Shown one piece after another: positions 9,030 to 18,227 of a stretch of DNA of 64,000 nt. Under the pieces are notes generated by a model. That model was given only the letters and a program-made list of their open reading frames with translations, was not told the origin of the DNA and did no database searches. Position 1 is the first letter of the stretch. Each line of letters opens with the position of its first letter. Origin of the DNA: [Clostridium] citroniae WAL-17108 (GTDB lineage: Bacteria > Bacillota > Clostridia > Lachnospirales > Lachnospiraceae). The translations under genes were made by a program, and so were the position numbers. The DNA is taken from the NCBI RefSeq assembly GCF_000233455.1, contig NZ_JH376420.1, positions 1,311,626-1,375,625 of the forward strand, in the 5' to 3' direction.

Positions 9030-11423
9030 CTATACCTTCTGAAGCTTTGCAAAGGATGCAAACATTTTCTTCTGTCCCGCGGTATCAAACTCCACAGTCA
9101 CCTCAAAATCCTTGCCGCCGTCCTTAATGGTTTTGACCGTTCCCGTGCCAAACTTGACATGCTTGACCCGGTCCCCCTCTTTGTAGTCCAGGGACGATGG
9201 CTTTTGCACGGTAAATGCTTTTCCAAACGATGGCTGTCTCTGACCGCCCATTCCGCTGCCTGCGCTGCTCCCCAGGCTTCCAAAACCACTTCCTGTGCCG
9301 CCAGAGGCGCCCTGGCCGCTTTGACTCCTTGCACTGCCCCTGCCCTCAAACAGGTTCTCTGTCTTGGATGCATACGCATTATAACCCTTGCCAAAGGTGC
9401 TGGTGCGTCCCGAAGCCGCGGATTGGTTCCAGGGCAGTCCTGCCTCCTCGGGCATACTGCCGGAGGCGCGGCCGCTGTAGCTACCCAGTACCGGTTCCAG
9501 GCGTTCCTCGTCCAGAAGGTCTGCCGGAACTTCCTCCAGGAACCGGCTTGGCTTGCAGTATCTGGTTTCACCGTTGACCATGCGCTGTCTGGCTGAGGTC
9601 AGCACCAGCTCCTGTTTGGCCCTGGTAATACCCACATAACACAGGCGCCGTTCTTCCTCAATGTCAGTACGGTCATCTGAGTTGATGGACATCATACTGG
9701 GGAACAGCCCGTCCTCCAGCCCCACCAGGTACACCTTGGGAAACTCCAGTCCCTTGGCGCTGTGCAGTGTCATCAGGGTCACCCGGTTCTCGGACTCGTC
9801 CATGCTGTCAATATCAGCCACCAGCGCCACCTGCTCCAGGAACTCATCCAGGGTGGGGTGTTCGCTGTCCTCCTCATAACTCACTGCCTTATTTACCAGT
9901 TCTTCAATGTTCTCAAGACGCGTCTGTGCCTCGATCTCTCCCTCTGTCTCCAGTTCCTGCTGATATCCGGTCTCATCCATGATACCCTCAATCAGATCCT
10001 GGATGGTAAAATCGTCTGACAGCGCCCGTACGCGAAAGCTCTCCATCTGTCCCATAAATTTTCCGATCTTCTCCGCGGCCTTTCCCAAACCTGGTATCTG
10101 ACGCGCCTCCTTAAGGGCATCGTACAGACTCATCCCATGCTCTGATGCAAATGCAGTCACCTTTCCCATGGTGGTTGCCCCGATCCCCCTTTTTGGGACA
10201 TTGATGATCCTCAGAACTGACAGGTCATCCACACCATTGGCAATGGTCTTAAGATAAGCCAGGATATCCTTGATCTCCCTTCGCTGGTAGAAGTTCACGC
10301 CTCCCACCAAACGATAAGGAACATTGTAGAAAATGCACCGCTCCTCCAGAAGACGGGACTGGGCATTGGTCCGATAGAGCACAGCCTGGTCCTGATAAGA
10401 ATATTCACTGTCCCGGATCTGCCTTGCCACATAATCCGCCTCATCCCTGGCCATGTCGAACTGCTTAAACCGGATCAGGCTGCCTTCATCATTGGCTGTC
10501 CACAGAGTTTTATCTTTCCTGCCCCTGTTATGGCGGATGACACCATTGGCCGCATTCAGGATATTCTGGGTGGAGCGGTAATTCTCCTCCAGCTTAATGA
10601 CCTTGGCGCCTGGAAATGCTGACTCAAAACTCAATATATTCTCAATATCCGCTCCCCTGAACCGGTAGATGGACTGGTCGTCATCACCCACCACGCAGAG
10701 ATTCTTATATTTGGCAGCCAGAAGACTGACCAGCTTAAACTGCGCCATATTGGTATCCTGGTATTCGTCCACCATGATGTATTTAAAGCGTTCCTGGTAA
10801 TAATCCAGCACCTCGCTGCTGTTCTGGAACAGCTCCACTGTCTTTACGATCAGGTCGTCAAAGTCCAGGGCATTGTTCTTCTTCAGCTGTTTCTGATATT
10901 CCTTATAAATCTCCCCGATCTTCTTCTGGCGGAAATCCTGACCCGCGTTCAGAAGAAATTCCTCCGGCATGATCAGCTTGTCCTTGGCAGATGAGATGAC
11001 TCCCAGCACGGCCCGCTCCTTAAACTGCTTTGTATCCACGTCCAGGCTCTTAAACACCTGTTTCATCAGTGTCTTCTGGTCATCGCTGTCATAGATGGAA
11101 AAATTGGTTGTGTATCCCAGATATTCAATATGCCTGCGCAGGATCCTCACACAGGTAGAGTGAAAGGTGCTGACCCAGATGCTCTCCGAGCCAAATCCTA
11201 CCAGCTGGTCCACACGCTCCCGCATCTCCCCTGCCGCCTTATTGGTAAATGTGATGGCCAGGATATTCCATGGATTCACCTGCTTTTCATCGATCAGATA
11301 GGCCACCCTGTGGGTCAGCACCCTGGTCTTGCCGGAACCCGCTCCGGCCAGGATCAGCAGCGGCCCTTCGGTGTGAAACACAGCCTCCTTTTGCATTGGA
11401 TTTAATGTATCGTAAATACTCAT
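9030..11423 (-). CDS. pcrA: ATP-dependent DNA helicase PcrA (UvrD/Rep family)
   Basis: 797 aa, superfamily 1A helicase. Walker A AGAGSGKT is at residues 26-33. VDEYQDTN is motif II, GDDDQSIYRFRGA motif III, EENYRST motif IV, and TLHSAKGLEFP the late helicase motif. A Gly/Ser-rich linker follows (about residues 650-740). The protein ends in the small tudor-like domain (YKEGDRVKHVKFGTGTVKTI) that contacts RNA polymerase in PcrA. It unwinds DNA 3' to 5' in nucleotide excision repair and plasmid replication and removes RecA filaments. It has its own sigma-A-type promoter upstream. Confidence 0.95.
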   Translation of the reverse strand: MSIYDTLNPMQKEAVFHTEGPLLILAGAGSGKTRVLTHRVAYLIDEKQVNPWNILAITFTNKAAGEMRERVDQLVGFGSESIWVSTFHSTCVRILRRHIEYLGYTTNFSIYDSDDQKTLMKQVFKSLDVDTKQFKERAVLGVISSAKDKLIMPEEFLLNAGQDFRQKKIGEIYKEYQKQLKKNNALDFDDLIVKTVELFQNSSEVLDYYQERFKYIMVDEYQDTNMAQFKLVSLLAAKYKNLCVVGDDDQSIYRFRGADIENILSFESAFPGAKVIKLEENYRSTQNILNAANGVIRHNRGRKDKTLWTANDEGSLIRFKQFDMARDEADYVARQIRDSEYSYQDQAVLYRTNAQSRLLEERCIFYNVPYRLVGGVNFYQRREIKDILAYLKTIANGVDDLSVLRIINVPKRGIGATTMGKVTAFASEHGMSLYDALKEARQIPGLGKAAEKIGKFMGQMESFRVRALSDDFTIQDLIEGIMDETGYQQELETEGEIEAQTRLENIEELVNKAVSYEEDSEHPTLDEFLEQVALVADIDSMDESENRVTLMTLHSAKGLEFPKVYLVGLEDGLFPSMMSINSDDRTDIEEERRLCYVGITRAKQELVLTSARQRMVNGETRYCKPSRFLEEVPADLLDEERLEPVLGSYSGRASGSMPEEAGLPWNQSAASGRTSTFGKGYNAYASKTENLFEGRGSARSQSGQGASGGTGSGFGSLGSSAGSGMGGQRQPSFGKAFTVQKPSSLDYKEGDRVKHVKFGTGTVKTIKDGGKDFEVTVEFDTAGQKKMFASFAKLQKV

Positions 11424-11516
11424 ATTCTATGTACCGCCTTTATTCCTTCATTTATTTGTTCATGGATTTCTACATTGATCTCTACATTGATTTCCGCATT
11501 TTAATGTCAGGTTTTT

Positions 11517-11545
11517 AGTATAGCATTCCTGTCCCCATTGTGCAA
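11517..11545 (-). promoter_or_regulatory. Sigma-A-type promoter of pcrA
   Basis: On the minus strand TTGCAC (11545-11540) and TATACT (11522-11517) are separated by 17 bp, about 95 bp upstream of the pcrA start. The spacing is ideal. Confidence 0.65.
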
Positions 11546-11547
11546 CT

Positions 11548-12543
11548 TTAATCAGGTGATAAATCCTCTGCCCAGCAAAAGGTATTCTTTCCAAGACTCT
11601 TTGCGCAGTATAGTGCCTGGTCCGCTCTTTTGTAAGCGCGCTCAAAGGTCTCTCCCTTCTGACATATGGCGGCAATGCCAACGGAACAGCTCTGCTCCAA
11701 CTTCATTTGACTGAGGATACGGCTGATTTCCCGGATCAGTTCCCGGGCAGCCTTTTCTCCCAATTCCCTGTCATAAGGCCCGGGCAGGAATATCATGAAC
11801 TCATCGCCGCCTACCCTTCCCACAATGGCGGAAGGAGGCACATGTTCCGCCATGACTGATGCCGTTTTTTTCAAAAGCTCGTCCCCTTTCAGGTGTCCGT
11901 AGGTATCATTTACTTTTTTAAAATCATCCATGTCGATCACAAACAAAAGACCTGTCTCCCGGTCCTGGGACAGCATACGTGTGATGTGGATCTCCGTATA
12001 TTTTCTGTTGTATAAACCGGTCATAGGCTCCAGCTGGATATGCTTTTCCAATATGGCGCTCCGCTTTAATGCCTCCTCGGCCAAATTGGCAAATGTCTTG
12101 GGGTAGTATTCTCCCTCCTGCTGATAAATATAAGGCACGGACTGGTGAAGACTGTCAATGACCAGGCCTCCGCCCTTTTCCCTGTGCACGCCGGCCGTTA
12201 TCCTGGTGTCCATGTCAATGGTGACCCCTTTGTCACCTGCCCCCGCCTCCCGGGCCTTAAACTCCCCGTACACCACGCAGGTATCCTCCGTGATCATCTT
12301 GGCCTCATACCAGGCTTCCTGCACCACAAACCGGATACCCCTGGCCTCCTCCTGATCCTTTTCCAGTCCCCTGGCCAGTGCTTCCAGACTGGTGTAAAAC
12401 TCATGCCTTCCTGTTCCAATCACAAGCACATCCGGCGAAAAATATGCCAGCAGCGCCCCTATGGTCTTTGGGTCCCCGGAAATGTATCCCTCCATCACAC
12501 GCTGAATCAGTCTGCTTGCTTCCCTGCATATATCATCCCGCAT
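11548..12543 (-). CDS. Diguanylate cyclase (GGDEF) with N-terminal SnoaL/NTF2-like domain
   Basis: About 331 aa from the ATG at 12543, chosen for the AAAGGA site 6 nt upstream. The first 150 residues look like an NTF2/SnoaL-type fold (YFSPDVLVIGTGRHEFYTS ... GEFKAREAG), a small-ligand or dimerisation domain. A linker leads into a GGDEF domain starting at MTGLYNRKY, with the active site RVGGDEFMIF. The RxxD inhibitory site normally just before GGDEF is absent, so product inhibition at that site is not expected. It should make cyclic di-GMP in the cytoplasm; the input signal is unknown. It sits alone downstream of an ABC operon terminator. Confidence 0.85.
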   Translation of the reverse strand: MRDDICREASRLIQRVMEGYISGDPKTIGALLAYFSPDVLVIGTGRHEFYTSLEALARGLEKDQEEARGIRFVVQEAWYEAKMITEDTCVVYGEFKAREAGAGDKGVTIDMDTRITAGVHREKGGGLVIDSLHQSVPYIYQQEGEYYPKTFANLAEEALKRSAILEKHIQLEPMTGLYNRKYTEIHITRMLSQDRETGLLFVIDMDDFKKVNDTYGHLKGDELLKKTASVMAEHVPPSAIVGRVGGDEFMIFLPGPYDRELGEKAARELIREISRILSQMKLEQSCSVGIAAICQKGETFERAYKRADQALYCAKSLGKNTFCWAEDLSPD

Positions 12544-12671
12544 ATTTGTTCCTTTCACATTTACACACTTACTCGTCCATATTTACATACTTGCTCTTGA
12601 CTATCAATATAACATAATCGTGAAATTTCTGCCACTGTTACAATGGTTTCAGCGGATCAGTCCCAATGCAA

Positions 12672-12719
12672 AAAAGTTTTCCCGATTCTCCCGGTTTCTG
12701 AGAGAATCAGAAAAACTTT
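12672..12719. terminator. Terminator at the end of the ABC importer operon
   Basis: A long imperfect stem: AAAAGTTTT...GATTCTC (12684-12690) pairs with GAGAATC (12702-12708)...AAAAACTTT. The minus strand reads AACTTTTTTGC after it. It separates the importer from the GGDEF gene. Confidence 0.65.
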
Positions 12720-12798
12720 CATACTGCCAAGCCCAAGAGGGCATCCCCCTGGATTTTTTTTAATAGCAGCTCCAGAATGTACAGGCGTCTTTACACAT

Positions 12799-13920
12799 CT
12801 ATCTGCGCGCAATCTTTCCCAGTGATATCAGCGCCCTGGTATCCTTATGGAAAATACATACCCGGGTGCCTGAAATACTCACCTTGATCATTTCCCCCTC
12901 AGAAAAATTAATGCTTCCAAACACCACGGAACGCAGGCTGGTTCCCAAACACTCAACGATCACCGTGGTCTCCATCCCGTAGGGAAAGGAGGATATTACC
13001 CTGGCCGGTATGTTTCCCTCCTGGCCAATGGCCACGTCTTCCGGCCGTATGCCCACGGTCACATCCCCTCCATACGCCCTGAGTCCTGCTTCATTCTCTG
13101 CTTCCACCAGGAACCGGCTGCCATCTCTTTGCAGTTCCAGATCCTGGGAGGACGCGTCCAGTTGGAAGTCCACGAAGTTCATGGCCGGGTTTCCCACAAA
13201 GTCAGCCACAAACATATTGACCGGCTCCGCGTACAGCTTTAAAGGAGGCGCATACTGCTGAAGCACAGCTGTGTTCATCAGGCAGATGGAGGTGGATAAG
13301 GCCATTGCCTCCAACTGGTCATGGGTCACATACACAAAGGTGGCATTGGATGTGCTGTGGAGGCGTTTCAGTTCTGTACGCATCTCCAGCCTTAATTTGG
13401 CATCCAGATTAGACAGAGGCTCATCCATTAAAAGGATCTGCGGGCTGGTGGCCAGCGTTCTTGCAATAGCCACCCTCTGCTGCTGCCCGCCTGACAACTC
13501 GGATGGGTACCTTTCCAGGTAAGGAGTCAGCTGTAAAAGCACACACAGCTCCTCCACCTTGTCCTTTATGTCCTTTTTGCTCCATTTCATATTTTCCAGG
13601 CCGAAGGCTATGTTTTTATACACGGTCATATGGGGCCACAACGCATAGTTCTGGAACAGGAAGCCCACGCTTCGTTCATTCGGCGGCACATCGATCCCCT
13701 TTTCAGCTGAAAATACCAACTGGTCCCCGATCCAGATCTCACCTTCCGTAGGCGTCTCCAGGCCCGCGATCATACGCAGAGTGGTGGTTTTTCCGCAGCC
13801 GGATGGTCCCAGCAGGGAAATGAAACTGTTGGCCGGTATTTCCAGGTCCAGGTGATCCACCGCCACTGATTTTCCGTACCGTTTAGTTATATTTTTAAGT
13901 TTTATACTGTTATCTGCCAT
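12799..13920 (-). CDS. ABC importer ATPase, Fbp/Afu (iron or sugar-phosphate) type
   Basis: 373 aa. Walker A GPSGCGKT is at residues 38-45, followed by the Q-loop FLFQNYALWPHM, signature LSGGQQQR, Walker B ILLMDEPLSNLDAK and switch VYVTHDQLEAM. A C-terminal OB/TOBE domain (TVGIRPEDVAI) is typical of carbohydrate and ferric ATPases (FbpC, UgpC, PotA). It powers the permease encoded 4 bp upstream; the two genes are almost fused. With the aldolases, kinase and RpiR regulator of the same locus, a phosphorylated sugar is a more likely substrate than iron. It is the last gene before the terminator. Confidence 0.88.
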   Translation of the reverse strand: MADNSIKLKNITKRYGKSVAVDHLDLEIPANSFISLLGPSGCGKTTTLRMIAGLETPTEGEIWIGDQLVFSAEKGIDVPPNERSVGFLFQNYALWPHMTVYKNIAFGLENMKWSKKDIKDKVEELCVLLQLTPYLERYPSELSGGQQQRVAIARTLATSPQILLMDEPLSNLDAKLRLEMRTELKRLHSTSNATFVYVTHDQLEAMALSTSICLMNTAVLQQYAPPLKLYAEPVNMFVADFVGNPAMNFVDFQLDASSQDLELQRDGSRFLVEAENEAGLRAYGGDVTVGIRPEDVAIGQEGNIPARVISSFPYGMETTVIVECLGTSLRSVVFGSINFSEGEMIKVSISGTRVCIFHKDTRALISLGKIARR

Positions 13921-13924
13921 TTCA

Positions 13925-15706
13925 TCAACCCCCTATACCAGAATCAATGGATGCTCCGGTCAGTTTATTAATAATTGCATTTAGTGATATGACTATGATG
14001 ACGATCAAAAGCGTGATCGCATTTGCAAACTGCTCATACCCCTTTTGATTGTACATGAACAACAGCGTTGTGAGCAGAACAGAGCCTGGAGTGTATAAAA
14101 GCACAAACAGCTCCATTTCCCTTGTACAGCTGATAAATGGCAGGAGATATCCTGACATAATGCTGGTCTTCTGGATGGGAATGAGGATACGGCACATTCT
14201 CTTATACCAGGGAATTCCCATGATCATTGCGGATTCTTCAAGGGTGGCGCTGATCTGGAACATGGAATTAAGGCCTGACCTGGAAGCCATGGGCAGGTAT
14301 TTCACTACACCGATCAGAACCAGCATGGCATAGGTGCCGTACAATGCAGGTATAAATCCTCTCCTGGTGGAGAACATGGACAGGTAAATGGCTGAAAGGG
14401 CAATGCTGGGGATCAGATAGGGCAGGAATGTCAGGCTATTGACAGTGGCGGACAGCTTGGTTCCCCATTTTCTGGCAATCCCGTATCCGGCCAGACATCC
14501 CACGGTACCGGCTCCAAGGGAGCAGCACAGGGCCAGCAAAAGCGTGTTCTTTAAAGCTTTCCAGAAGGTAGGGTTTCTGAATATGCCGGAAAATCCGATC
14601 CCCGCATCCTCCGCGATCCAATAGCGCAGCGTAAAATTAGAAAGGGAATAATCCCCCTTTACCTGCGTAAGGGATTCGGTTGCAAAACTCACAAAGGGCA
14701 GCAGGGTTACCGCTACAACAAAAACCACCACCACGGTGCTTACCACTCTGCGTCCTTTCCGCAGTCTGGTCAGTGAAACATTGGAGCTCTTCCCGGAGAC
14801 CGTTGTGTAGGATTTCCTGGTCCCCAGCATTCTCTGGTTCAGGTACAATATGGAAAAACTCAACACCAGCATCACAACCGCGTACACATAGCCGCGCCCG
14901 GGATTGGTGCCGTTGAGGTAACTGTACATCTTTGTGGCCAGGGTATAAAAGTTGACCGGCAGTCCTAAAAACTGGGCTGTGGAAAATACACTGAGGCCTG
15001 ATGCAAATACCAAAAGTATGGTGGACAGCACGGCCGGCTTTACAAGGGGCAGGGTCACCATGGCAAATATGCGGAAACGGGAGGTCTTTAGGATCTGTGC
15101 CGCTTCCTCCAGATTGGAATCCATGTTCTTGAGGATCCCGCCGATCAGAATATATGCATAGGGAGCGTAGTGAAGGCCGGTCACCAGAACAATGGGAAAG
15201 AATCCGTAGGCGAACCAGTTGGGTGTGGCCAGCCCGGTGACAGCTTCAAAGATTCCAGTGGTGCCTCCAATAAGGCTGTTCTTAAAAAAGTTTGTCCATG
15301 CAATTGCCAGTGTCCATCCCGGCATGATATACAGGAACATAAACAGTGTGGAGCAGAGTTTTTTACAATACATATCGGTCCTTATGACCAGCCATGCAAA
15401 CATTCCGCCCACCGCAATGGCGATCAAGCAGGAAAACACAGCGCACATAAGGGAATTTACAAGGGGAATGACAAAGGTCGAATATACTTCCCCTGACGCG
15501 AATGTTTTGTTCCAGTGATATAATGTATATGAGCCTGCTGCTTCATGAACCCTGTTAACTTCTGAGGTATGGACAACCAGCGTATCCTTGAATATGTAGA
15601 TCAGCGGAACGATCACCAGATATACCAGACAGATAAGCAAAACCAAAAGAATGATGTTATGGGGTCTGCGCAGGAAATTTCCAACTTTTCTAGCTTTTAC
15701 TTTCAA
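13925..15706 (-). CDS. ABC importer permease, two fused membrane domains (FbpB/AfuB type)
   Basis: 593 aa with about twelve hydrophobic segments and two binding-protein-dependent transport cores, as in FbpB, AfuB and PhnV-type permeases; one chain replaces the usual dimer. EAA-like loops are EEAAQILKTSRFRIFAMVTLPL in the first half and EESAMIMGIPWYKRMCRILIP in the second. The start appears to be TTG (15706), preceded at suitable distance by GAGGTGA. A strong hairpin lies in the gap to the binding-protein gene upstream, so expression is probably reduced relative to the binding protein. Confidence 0.88.
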   Translation of the reverse strand: MKVKARKVGNFLRRPHNIILLVLLICLVYLVIVPLIYIFKDTLVVHTSEVNRVHEAAGSYTLYHWNKTFASGEVYSTFVIPLVNSLMCAVFSCLIAIAVGGMFAWLVIRTDMYCKKLCSTLFMFLYIMPGWTLAIAWTNFFKNSLIGGTTGIFEAVTGLATPNWFAYGFFPIVLVTGLHYAPYAYILIGGILKNMDSNLEEAAQILKTSRFRIFAMVTLPLVKPAVLSTILLVFASGLSVFSTAQFLGLPVNFYTLATKMYSYLNGTNPGRGYVYAVVMLVLSFSILYLNQRMLGTRKSYTTVSGKSSNVSLTRLRKGRRVVSTVVVVFVVAVTLLPFVSFATESLTQVKGDYSLSNFTLRYWIAEDAGIGFSGIFRNPTFWKALKNTLLLALCCSLGAGTVGCLAGYGIARKWGTKLSATVNSLTFLPYLIPSIALSAIYLSMFSTRRGFIPALYGTYAMLVLIGVVKYLPMASRSGLNSMFQISATLEESAMIMGIPWYKRMCRILIPIQKTSIMSGYLLPFISCTREMELFVLLYTPGSVLLTTLLFMYNQKGYEQFANAITLLIVIIVISLNAIINKLTGASIDSGIGG

Positions 15707-15729
15707 TCAATTCACCTCTATTTTAAAAG

Positions 15730-15771
15730 AGCTGCCGCATCAATGATTAGGAAATCATAGATGCGACAGCT
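15730..15771 (-). terminator. Intra-operon hairpin between binding protein and permease
   Basis: Nearly perfect stem AGCTGCCGCATC.ATGAT / ATCAT.GATGCGACAGCT followed by CTTTTAAAA on the minus strand. It probably acts as a partial terminator or mRNA-stabilising end that keeps binding-protein expression above that of permease and ATPase, a common arrangement in ABC operons. Confidence 0.75.
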
Positions 15772-15806
15772 TTTGAGAACAACGCAGCACCGCAGGCTGC
15801 ATCCGG

Positions 15807-17042
15807 TTAACGTAATGTCTCAATAAAATCTTCCACATCTGCACGGTGATTTACCAGGTAATCCGGATCATCCAGTACAATATTCTTCTTTACTTCGTCA
15901 AAACTGTAATCCGTGGCATGGACATTGGCCGGATTAGCGGAGAAGCCTCCGTAATAGTCATTGAATGCAGCCCATCCGTTTTCACTCAGCAGCCACTCAG
16001 AGAAAAGCTTGGCTGTGTTGGGATGCTGGCAGTTATTAAGAATTATGGAGTAAACCGGGTATGCATAACCTCCCACAGGGTTGCATGCGGAAAGATCATA
16101 ACTCAGCTTGATGCCCTTATCTTCCTGGGTACTGAATCTCTGGGTGCTGAAATATCCCACCCATGTGTCGGTCTGGCCCAGGGCTCCCACGGTGGTGGCC
16201 GAGGTGGTATCCGAGGTAGTCAGAAGGACGCCGTTCTGGAACATCATCTTAATAAACTCCCATCCTGCGTTGTCCGTTGTTAACGTGATGTCTTTTCCAA
16301 AATATTCCTTGTATGCATCTGCCAGCCTTGCCGCATACTCGTCTGATGTAAGCATTGTCAGCATATCGAAGTTTACGCCCTCACTGGAAGGATCCTTCAT
16401 TGTAAACAGTCCCTTGTATTCCGGATCAGCGATACGCCACAGATTGGTAAGCCATCCTTCTCCAACCAGCTCATCATTATACATAAAGCTCTTGGTGTCA
16501 TAGTACCAGATCAAGGCAGTACAGTCATCATTGCCCACCAGCTCTCCAACCCGGGAATTGGACCAGTTCATGGCGTATCCGGTGTCTACCAGTTCTGCCA
16601 TGACCCGGTAGGTATCCTGGGCGCATACAAGATCTGCGCTGACCGCACCGGACTGGCATTCTGAGGTGATCTTCTCGATCATCTCCGTCTCCCCCAGCTG
16701 TGTAAACTCCACTTTGATCCCAAACTCTTTTGCAAACCGATCAGCTGCATCCTGCAGGTATGAATTGGCTCCGTAAAATACCAGGGTCCCCTCGTCCTTG
16801 GCCGCTGCAACCAGGTCATCATAACTCATCTCATCTCCCGAGGCGGATGCCTGTCCGGAAGACTCCCCGGTTTTCTGATCCGCCGCCTCACTGCCCGCTG
16901 CCTCTGTCTTTGCCGCCTCTGTCTCCTTCTTGCTTTCAGCCGCTGTGGTTGGCGTGGTGCTTCCAGAACCTGTGCATCCGCTTAATGCACCGGCTGCCAT
17001 GATTCCCGCCAGCGCCACTGCCATCAGTTTGTTTCTTCTCAT
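15807..17042 (-). CDS. Extracellular substrate-binding lipoprotein, Fbp/Afu family
   Basis: 411 aa with a lipoprotein signal (GIMAAGALSGC, cysteine about residue 23) and then a Ser/Thr/Ala/Glu-rich spacer. The mature domain is a class D/F periplasmic-binding fold: EGTLVFYGANSYLQDAADRFAKEFGIKVEF at the start, and MKDPSSEGVNFDMLTML and PVGGYAYPVYSIILNN later. It resembles ferric-binding and 2-aminoethylphosphonate or hexose-phosphate binding proteins (FbpA/AfuA/PhnS). The tyrosine pair typical of iron ligands is not obvious. AGGAGGAGG lies upstream. It captures substrate at the membrane surface for the downstream permease and ATPase. Confidence 0.87.
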   Translation of the reverse strand: MRRNKLMAVALAGIMAAGALSGCTGSGSTTPTTAAESKKETEAAKTEAAGSEAADQKTGESSGQASASGDEMSYDDLVAAAKDEGTLVFYGANSYLQDAADRFAKEFGIKVEFTQLGETEMIEKITSECQSGAVSADLVCAQDTYRVMAELVDTGYAMNWSNSRVGELVGNDDCTALIWYYDTKSFMYNDELVGEGWLTNLWRIADPEYKGLFTMKDPSSEGVNFDMLTMLTSDEYAARLADAYKEYFGKDITLTTDNAGWEFIKMMFQNGVLLTTSDTTSATTVGALGQTDTWVGYFSTQRFSTQEDKGIKLSYDLSACNPVGGYAYPVYSIILNNCQHPNTAKLFSEWLLSENGWAAFNDYYGGFSANPANVHATDYSFDEVKKNIVLDDPDYLVNHRADVEDFIETLR

Positions 17043-17131
17043 TGTGTATTCCTCCTCCTTATGGTTCCGATCTTTATTCGGAAACTAACATTACCAGCAC
17101 ACTGTTGCACAGGTATTCCGGCAATGGTGTA

Positions 17132-17968
17132 CTATAGTTTCATATCAGACAGAAATTCCAGCATATCCGTATTCTTCTCCTGTACGACTGCCTGGATTTT
17201 CTCATCCTTTGCTAATATATCCATCAAAGCTTCCGCCACGGCCATCTCGCACAGATGACTGTAGTTCCTGTAAAAATCAAACCGTGAAAAATCCCCCTTG
17301 GATTCAATCACATAGTCTGCCAGCTCGGCCAGGGACGAATTCTTATATGCGGTAATGGCTATTACCTTAAGATTCCTCTGTTTTGCCAGGGCCACGCCGT
17401 CTATCACGCTTTTGGTCGAACCGGACTGTGAGACTGCAAGCACCAGGTCACTGCTGCCGGCCAGATTGATCTGGTTCATGTAATAGTCGGCCACACCGCT
17501 GAAGGTGCATTTGATTCCCAGACGCCCAAGCCTGAATCCCATATGTTCAATGATCGGCGTGGTATTGCCGGAGGCGATCAGATGGATCTGGTCGCAGCTT
17601 CTCAGCAGGTCCACGCACCCATAGATGATATCCGGGTTAATATTATCCGCGATATTCAGCATGATCTTGGAATATTCCCGGAACACATCCCCCACACTGT
17701 TCACCGTATTGTCTGTTTCATGATTCTGATACCTTACCAGCTCCTTGGAAAGGGACATGCGGAAGGGCCAATATCCCTTAAATCCCACATGCTGACACAT
17801 CCTCACCACGGTTGCTTCACTTACATCACTTGCCAGGGCCAGGTCTTTTACCGTAAAATCAACTACCTTTGCAGTGTTCTTCAGTATATAATCCGCCAGT
17901 TTCCTCTCTGTGGGGGAAAGACTTTCATACTGCGCCTGCATGTTTTCAATTGCAGATAGTTCTGTCAT
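17132..17968 (-). CDS. MurR/RpiR family transcriptional regulator with SIS domain
   Basis: 278 aa from the ATG at 17968 (MTELSAIENMQAQ), supported by AAGGAGG. The N-terminal HTH_6 domain (about 1-80) includes the recognition helix region DVSEATVVRMCQHVGFKGYWPF. The SIS domain (about 110-245) has IHLIASGNTTPIIEHMGFRLGRLG and VLAVSQSGSTKSVIDGVALAK, the phosphosugar-binding part. Family members sense sugar phosphates and control their catabolism. It lies between the aldolase/kinase genes and the importer and probably controls both; candidate operators are upstream of the aldolase promoter. Confidence 0.9.
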   Translation of the reverse strand: MTELSAIENMQAQYESLSPTERKLADYILKNTAKVVDFTVKDLALASDVSEATVVRMCQHVGFKGYWPFRMSLSKELVRYQNHETDNTVNSVGDVFREYSKIMLNIADNINPDIIYGCVDLLRSCDQIHLIASGNTTPIIEHMGFRLGRLGIKCTFSGVADYYMNQINLAGSSDLVLAVSQSGSTKSVIDGVALAKQRNLKVIAITAYKNSSLAELADYVIESKGDFSRFDFYRNYSHLCEMAVAEALMDILAKDEKIQAVVQEKNTDMLEFLSDMKL

Positions 17969-17990
17969 AAACAGCCTCCTTTTCTTACAG

Positions 17991-18118
17991 GTGTACTCTC
18001 GGAGTCTCCTGGTACTCAGATTTGCGGGATGATTTTTTGTCAGTTGTGAATAAATTTGTGTGCGGCTGGCGGGAAACCGGCCGCAAAGATGGGTGCCAAG
18101 GAGACTCCGGGAGTACAC
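17991..18118. repeat. 128-bp MITE-like element with inverted ends (copy 1)
   Basis: Left end GTGTACTCTCGGAGTCTCC (from 17991) and right end GGAGACTCCGGGAGTACAC (to 18118) are inverted repeats with one mismatch. Next to the left end is ACTCAGATTTGCGGG, which recurs inverted at 24134-24148 in a second, shorter element. The centre contains another palindrome (GCGGCTGGCGGGAAACCGGCCGC). It encodes nothing and sits directly upstream of the RpiR gene. Confidence 0.7.
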
Positions 18119-18227
18119 ACAATGCTATATCCTGCTCCTGCCATTATACCAGAGCATGTCCTAAAAATCATTCCCATCATACGTACACCCTGCTTTGGGA
18201 CATATAAGAGTGTATTTAAGACATGCG

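Noticed and set aside
9018..9596. Open frames on both strands opposite the end of pcrA
   Set aside because: They overlap the Gly/Ser-rich linker of PcrA and have no family features or ribosome sites.
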